A DNA stretch of 64,000 bases from Daphnia pulex. Taxonomy: Eukaryota > Arthropoda > Branchiopoda > Diplostraca > Daphniidae. The notes beneath the pieces are model-generated. The model was given only the letters and a program-made list of their open reading frames with translations, ran no database searches and was not told where the DNA came from. The position numbers and the translations under genes are program-made. Shown here piece after piece: positions 59,659 to 64,000 of the stretch. Positions within the stretch are counted from its first letter, which is position 1, and each line of letters begins with the position of its first letter. The stretch covers positions 9,532,698-9,596,697 of the forward strand of contig NC_060025.1 in assembly GCF_021134715.1 (NCBI RefSeq), given 5' to 3'.

Positions 59659-59843
59659 GAATGATGTAGGAACGATAAACGTCGGGGGTTTATATACCCA
59701 GATTCGCAGCGGTGGCGTTTAAAGTTCAGGGGGTAAGGAATTCCCCGTAGGTTGGGTAGACAATAGTGTCAATTAATAAATCGCGGGCGTTCGAGGATTG
59801 TTCTCGAACCTTCCAGAACGTTCTAGAATCTTCTAGAACATTC
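59659..59843 (-). promoter_or_regulatory. heat-shock-type promoter, copy 6 (drives the unit 2 frame)
   Basis: HSE 59801-59843, TATATAAA from 59696, initiator at about 59662. It lies about 640 bp upstream of the unit 2 ATG at 59025. Confidence 0.8.
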
Positions 59844-62800
59844 CGTATTGGATTCATGTGGTGGTTGCACTAATCCAAGATATGTCGTCCATATTTTATA
59901 TGTTTTTTTGAAAGGTTTTATGTTTTTTATAAAATCAGTAAAAGCCGTGAAATTACGGCGTGTCCCATGGATACATTTTCGGCTTAAAACTGTGAGCTTT
60001 TTATTTTGGCTGTATCGTCTGGTCTAAAAAGGTCCGGTTAAGCGGGCCGAGTACTGGGCGCAAGAGTAGCCGTTCTCGCCGAACCCGTCATTCCCTGATC
60101 CCCCCGGGCTCTTAGGCTATCCCGGGCGGTCGTAATGTCCGCGAGGGAGTTCAGTTTTCTCCGCTTTCCCTACTGGTTTGCTGCCGGTGGCCAATTGTCG
60201 ACCGTCGGATAGTTAAAAAGTGCCGTTTTTGTATTTTGTGTTGCTGAAAAATATTTTCCAAGCTTTGCCAGGATCGATTTTGAAGAATTTTGCTTGATTC
60301 GTTACTGCAGGTTTGATCTGGTCGTTTTCCGAGCTCTGCCAGGATTGTTTTTGGAGGTTTTTACCGATTCGTTACCTACGTTTATGCGGTATTCCCCGTA
60401 TTTTGAAATTTGTATTGGTTATACTCGAAGTCCAATATAGTAACTAATAAAAAATGTATTGGTCGACATGTCAATTAGCTCAGTTGGTAGAGCGCTGAAC
60501 TCGTGTTCAGAACGTCCGGGTTCAATTCCCGGTGGATCCAATTCCAGATCCTCCCGAAAAGAGGTCGATTATTGCAGGTTTCATTTTTCAAGCTTTGCCA
60601 GAATCGATTTTTACATTGGTTATACCAGAAGTCCAATATAGTGACTAACACAAAGATTGTTGGCTGATATGTCAAGTAGCTCAGTTGGAAGAGCGCTGAA
60701 CTCGCGTTCAGAACGTCCGGGTTCAATTCCCGGTGGATCCAATTCCAGGTTATCCCGAAAAGAGGTCGATTATTGCAGGTTTCATTTTTCAAGCTTTGCC
60801 AGAATCGATTTTGCAATTTACATTGGTTATACCAGAAGTCCAATATAGTGACTAACACAAAGTTTGTTGGCTGATATGTCAAGTAGCTCAGTTGGAAGAG
60901 CGCTGAACTCGTGTTCAGAACGTCCGGGTTCAAATCCCGGTGGATCCAATTCAAGATTATCCTGAAAAAAAGATCGATTTTGGTTTTTTTAGACCGCCTG
61001 TTAGGTTAGGTAGGCCAGTTTTAAGATTATATGTGGAATACTAATCTTTTCTGTTTGCGTCCGAGGTCGTAACATTTTATTCCGGCAGAGCCGGTATTCT
61101 GTGATATTTTTCCTAGATCTGGGAATGTTGAGACCGCCTGTCAGGTTAGGTAGGCCAGTTTAAAGATTATATGTGAAATAATAATCGTTTCTATTTGCGT
61201 CCGAGGTCGTAGAATTTTATTCCGGCGGAGCCGGTATTCTGTGATATTTTTACCTAGATCCGGGAATTTTTAGACCGCCTGTCGGGTTAGGTAGGCCAGT
61301 TTAAAGATGATATGTGAAATAATAATCGTTTTTATTTGTGTCCGAGGTCGTAGGATTTTATTCCGGCGGAGCCGGTATTCTGTGATATTTTTCCTAGATC
61401 CAGGAATGTTTAGACCGCCTGTCAGGTTAGGTAGGCCAGTTTAAAGATTATATGTAATGACCCTTAGTAGTCGTTTCGATTTGTTTCGGTGGTCATATAA
61501 TTTATTCCGGTGCAACTGGCATGTGTACAAGCACGTACGTTTATATGGTATTCCCGTATTTTGAAGTTTACCTTGGTTATACCCGAAGTCCAATATAGTG
61601 ACTAACAAAAAGTTTATTTGTTGATATGTCAAGTAGCTCAGTTGGTAGAGCGCTGAACTCGTGTTCAGAACGTCCGGGTTCGAATCCCGGTGCGTCCAAT
61701 TCCGGATTACCATGGAACCAGGTGGGCAATTCCCAATTGATGTCCAAGAAATGTTTTTATCCCAGAAACAAATGTGTTTAAGGCTCAGAGTGCCCAGAGT
61801 CCAACATAGGGGTCACAAATATGTTAGCTGGTTGATATGTCACTTAGCACAATGGTAGTGCACTGGAATAGTATCCAGAAGAGCCGGGTTCGAATCTCGG
61901 AGACACCGCTTAAATGGTGGGTGACATAGGCGAATCTGCCAAAAAAGTCTAAGGCTAATGAGTAGTAGCCACCGTGTGTGTCCCCAGGGGCGCGAACCAT
62001 GTAAAAGTGGGGAGCCGCTACCGCCACTGGGGCATATGCTGTGATCAAACGCTCATGGACGGCCCGAAGTCGAGCTGAGAGGATCTTGGTGCCCGTTGTA
62101 GCGGACGGCATTGGTTCCTTAAAGTTACGGCGGGTGCACGACTCTAAACTGTGGGACCTTACGGACCCGAGCCACAATCACGGCGTGGATATTCCCTCCC
62201 CTGGCAGACGTCCACGAGAGTGTTCTAAGGCGAAAAGCCGCGTCTGTTTTTATATATATGTTCATTAATTATGTGGTTCATAATATGAGTATCAGAGCCG
62301 TGCATCTGTAGTGTGTTCATATGGCTCCTCTGGAACGTCTCCAGCAGGCACACGGGAGGCCTGGGTTCGATTCCCGGCGGCCCATGCTGAAGCCTTCTCT
62401 CGACATCCTTGTGGTGTCGATGAGGAAAAAAGATTCCTTCGATGGAAGTGGCTGATAGCTGCTAACTGTGTGGTCCTGGGTGTTGCCGAGGGCAATATGG
62501 CGCGTTTACTGCTGATTCTCATAGCCAAGAGAGTTATGCTAAAAAAGTTTAACCAAGTGGTATGTAGTATAGCTCAGTTGGCAGCCAGCCGCCGAGGCAC
62601 GCCGACGCCTCGGTTCGATCCCCGGGTCCGTCAGAGTCTTCTGAGCTCAAGATTTTTGGTTTTTAATTCGTATTTCATTAATACTTGTGGTCGCGGTGAA
62701 AGATATGCAAAAAGAGTTTGTTGGCCGATATGTCGTCTGGCTTGATGGTTAGCCAGCTGGCGGGGCACGCCGCCATTCCGGGTTCGATTCCCGGGGCCGC

Positions 62801-63039
62801 CAGTGTATCCCATTGATAAGGGATTTGCGACATGCAAATGTTCTGGTAGAGCAGAGCCTCCTGGGGACGCCCAGTGACGCCGAGCGGGGTCACCCCACTG
62901 GGGATGCCCACAGGGGCCCCCACCCGCTGATGCGGCCGCCACAACACTTGCTTTTTGTAATAAAATAAATAAGTTGGGTGAACCAGGTAGTTGTTGATAG
63001 TGCCATTTATTATTTTTTGGTTATTTTGTGAGTGTTACA

Positions 63040-63729
63040 TCATCCGAAACGGTAATTGGTGTACTCGGGGCCAAAAAGTTCTTCGGATCGTTCAGAAGTT
63101 TTGTCTTTCATTGTAACGTCCTTGCTTGGTGATGCCAAGAGTTGGCTTTCGGCGTCCGTAGTTGAAGTGGCCGGAATTGTAATTTTTAGCAGTGGAATCT
63201 GTGGGGTCAGTGATGACGTTTGCTGTCCTGGGCTGAATGCAGTTCGTTTACCAGGGATGAATGATGGTGGACGTTGGAGAGCCGCTTTTTGGCGGTCCAA
63301 TTCGGCCTGTTGTAGGTTGATATTCGCCATGGTAGCCAGTCGGCGCTCCTCTTGAGCGATGAAGCTGCCAGCTTCCCGTGCTTCAGCCCGGGCCAATATT
63401 TGTCTGCTTTTTTCTTGCTCCAGTTGTTGCAGTTCGTCTCGTTGGGCGGCTGAGAGATAAGCCATCGGAATGGATGGTGGAGGTCTGGCTCCATATGGAG
63501 CTCCCCGGCGTCTCATGGGTTGATGTCGGGTTGTATATCCAGATCCGGAGGGCCCGGATTGGGTAGGATCATATCCGCCCCGGAGGTTGCAGAGTGGATA
63601 CGCTCCTGCTGGGAGAATCCGGGAGAGTCTCTCGCGGATGCCGTTCCGATCTCCGGCTAGGAGCGAGGCAGTGAAGCAGTCTTTTACAATGGCCTCTGCT
63701 CTGATGATGTTTTCGTTCGTGTGGGCCAT
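63040..63729 (-). CDS. gag-like protein of unit 3, altered C-terminus
   Basis: ATG at 63729. Same protein as in units 1 and 2 until EELFGP. There one extra G in the run near 63069 shifts the frame, and the last 17 or so residues are replaced by a short tail (EYTNYRFG). It is either a real mutation or an assembly error in a G run near the end of the sequence. Confidence 0.5.
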   Translation of the reverse strand: MAHTNENIIRAEAIVKDCFTASLLAGDRNGIRERLSRILPAGAYPLCNLRGGYDPTQSGPSGSGYTTRHQPMRRRGAPYGARPPPSIPMAYLSAAQRDELQQLEQEKSRQILARAEAREAGSFIAQEERRLATMANINLQQAELDRQKAALQRPPSFIPGKRTAFSPGQQTSSLTPQIPLLKITIPATSTTDAESQLLASPSKDVTMKDKTSERSEELFGPEYTNYRFG

Positions 63730-64000
63730 CCTGGGTTCTTTCTCTACAGGAGAGGGGTGTTTTATTAAAAACAATTAATATTAGTTTTATGGTACAGAGT
63801 ACACAATATTTTTATCAAAAAAATATGTAAAGGATTTATCAACTGGGGGCGTATTGCCAAGCCAGGAAAGAGTAAAAAATCGACTGGGAGTGTACAAGAC
63901 ACAGGCCAGGAATGTAACACAGAAAAAAATGGGTTTGTGTTATCGACCTACAGAATGAGGTTTTTCCAGAAGTAAAGAGAAGGTAAGTGACGGCGTTGTA

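Larger units (their letters stand above)
59471..64000 (-). mobile_element. 4,704-bp non-autonomous retroelement unit 3, cut by the window end
   Basis: 4,530 bases of the third unit. Differences from units 1 and 2: a lost G in a tRNA-like T arm near 62612, an A replacing T near 61934, an extra G near 63069 and a different last base at 64000. tRNA-like segments are at unit-1 positions +9408; the 140-bp repeats start at 60990. Confidence 0.9.

Overview
The window looks like nuclear DNA of an arthropod, most likely a cladoceran crustacean such as Daphnia (inference). The reasons are short introns of about 55-80 bp, a Dicer-2-type gene with an intact helicase, a TNF ligand of the Eiger/EDA type, a C1q protein of a composite build I associate with crustaceans, and TTAGG-like motifs.

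Positions 1-11,600 are gene-dense. A seven-exon secreted protein (signal peptide, coiled coil, Caspr/neurexin-like fibrinogen domain, C1q; minus strand, 3375-1301) lies head to head with a 19-exon Dicer-2-like gene (plus strand, 4399-10448, 1,634 aa by my exon joins). The Dicer leader/promoter region (about 3770-4090) has a second, diverged copy at about 340-628, which here leads into a different small reading frame resembling part of a Cdc20/Fizzy-type WD40 propeller. Positions 11,621-17,728 (minus) hold a four-exon TNF-superfamily ligand: cytoplasmic tail, one membrane helix, coiled coil, furin site, long low-complexity stalk and TNF homology domain.

Positions 17,700-37,800 are mostly non-coding. 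They contain a piggyBac-like MITE, two copies of a 389-bp element with 15-bp terminal inverted repeats and a large central palindrome, a family of diverged GCTGGTGAAAG repeats, and a few small candidate genes: a 141-aa protein with a perfect LD motif at 35219-35733, and a spliced unknown gene on the minus strand at about 35.8-37.0 kb.

Positions 37,839-40,420 are a 127-bp satellite of about 20.3 units, each carrying a CTCF-core-like motif and a small hairpin. From there to the end is retroelement territory. First comes an endonuclease-less Penelope-like element (minus strand; ORF1, ORF2 = reverse transcriptase) between 1,427-bp direct repeats (pseudo-LTRs). After it come three head-to-tail copies (the last one cut by the window end) of a 4,704-bp unit. 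This unit shares the promoter and tail with the Penelope-like element but carries a different 235-aa gag-like frame and no reverse transcriptase.

All six copies of the shared promoter carry nine contiguous perfectly phased heat-shock-element pentamers, a TATA box and an arthropod initiator, aimed at the retroelement frames. Antisense to the element transcripts are arrays of tRNA-like sequences with good A and B boxes but no acceptor stem. The likely new system is this heat-shock-promoted, tandemly amplified, autonomous/non-autonomous Penelope-like family.
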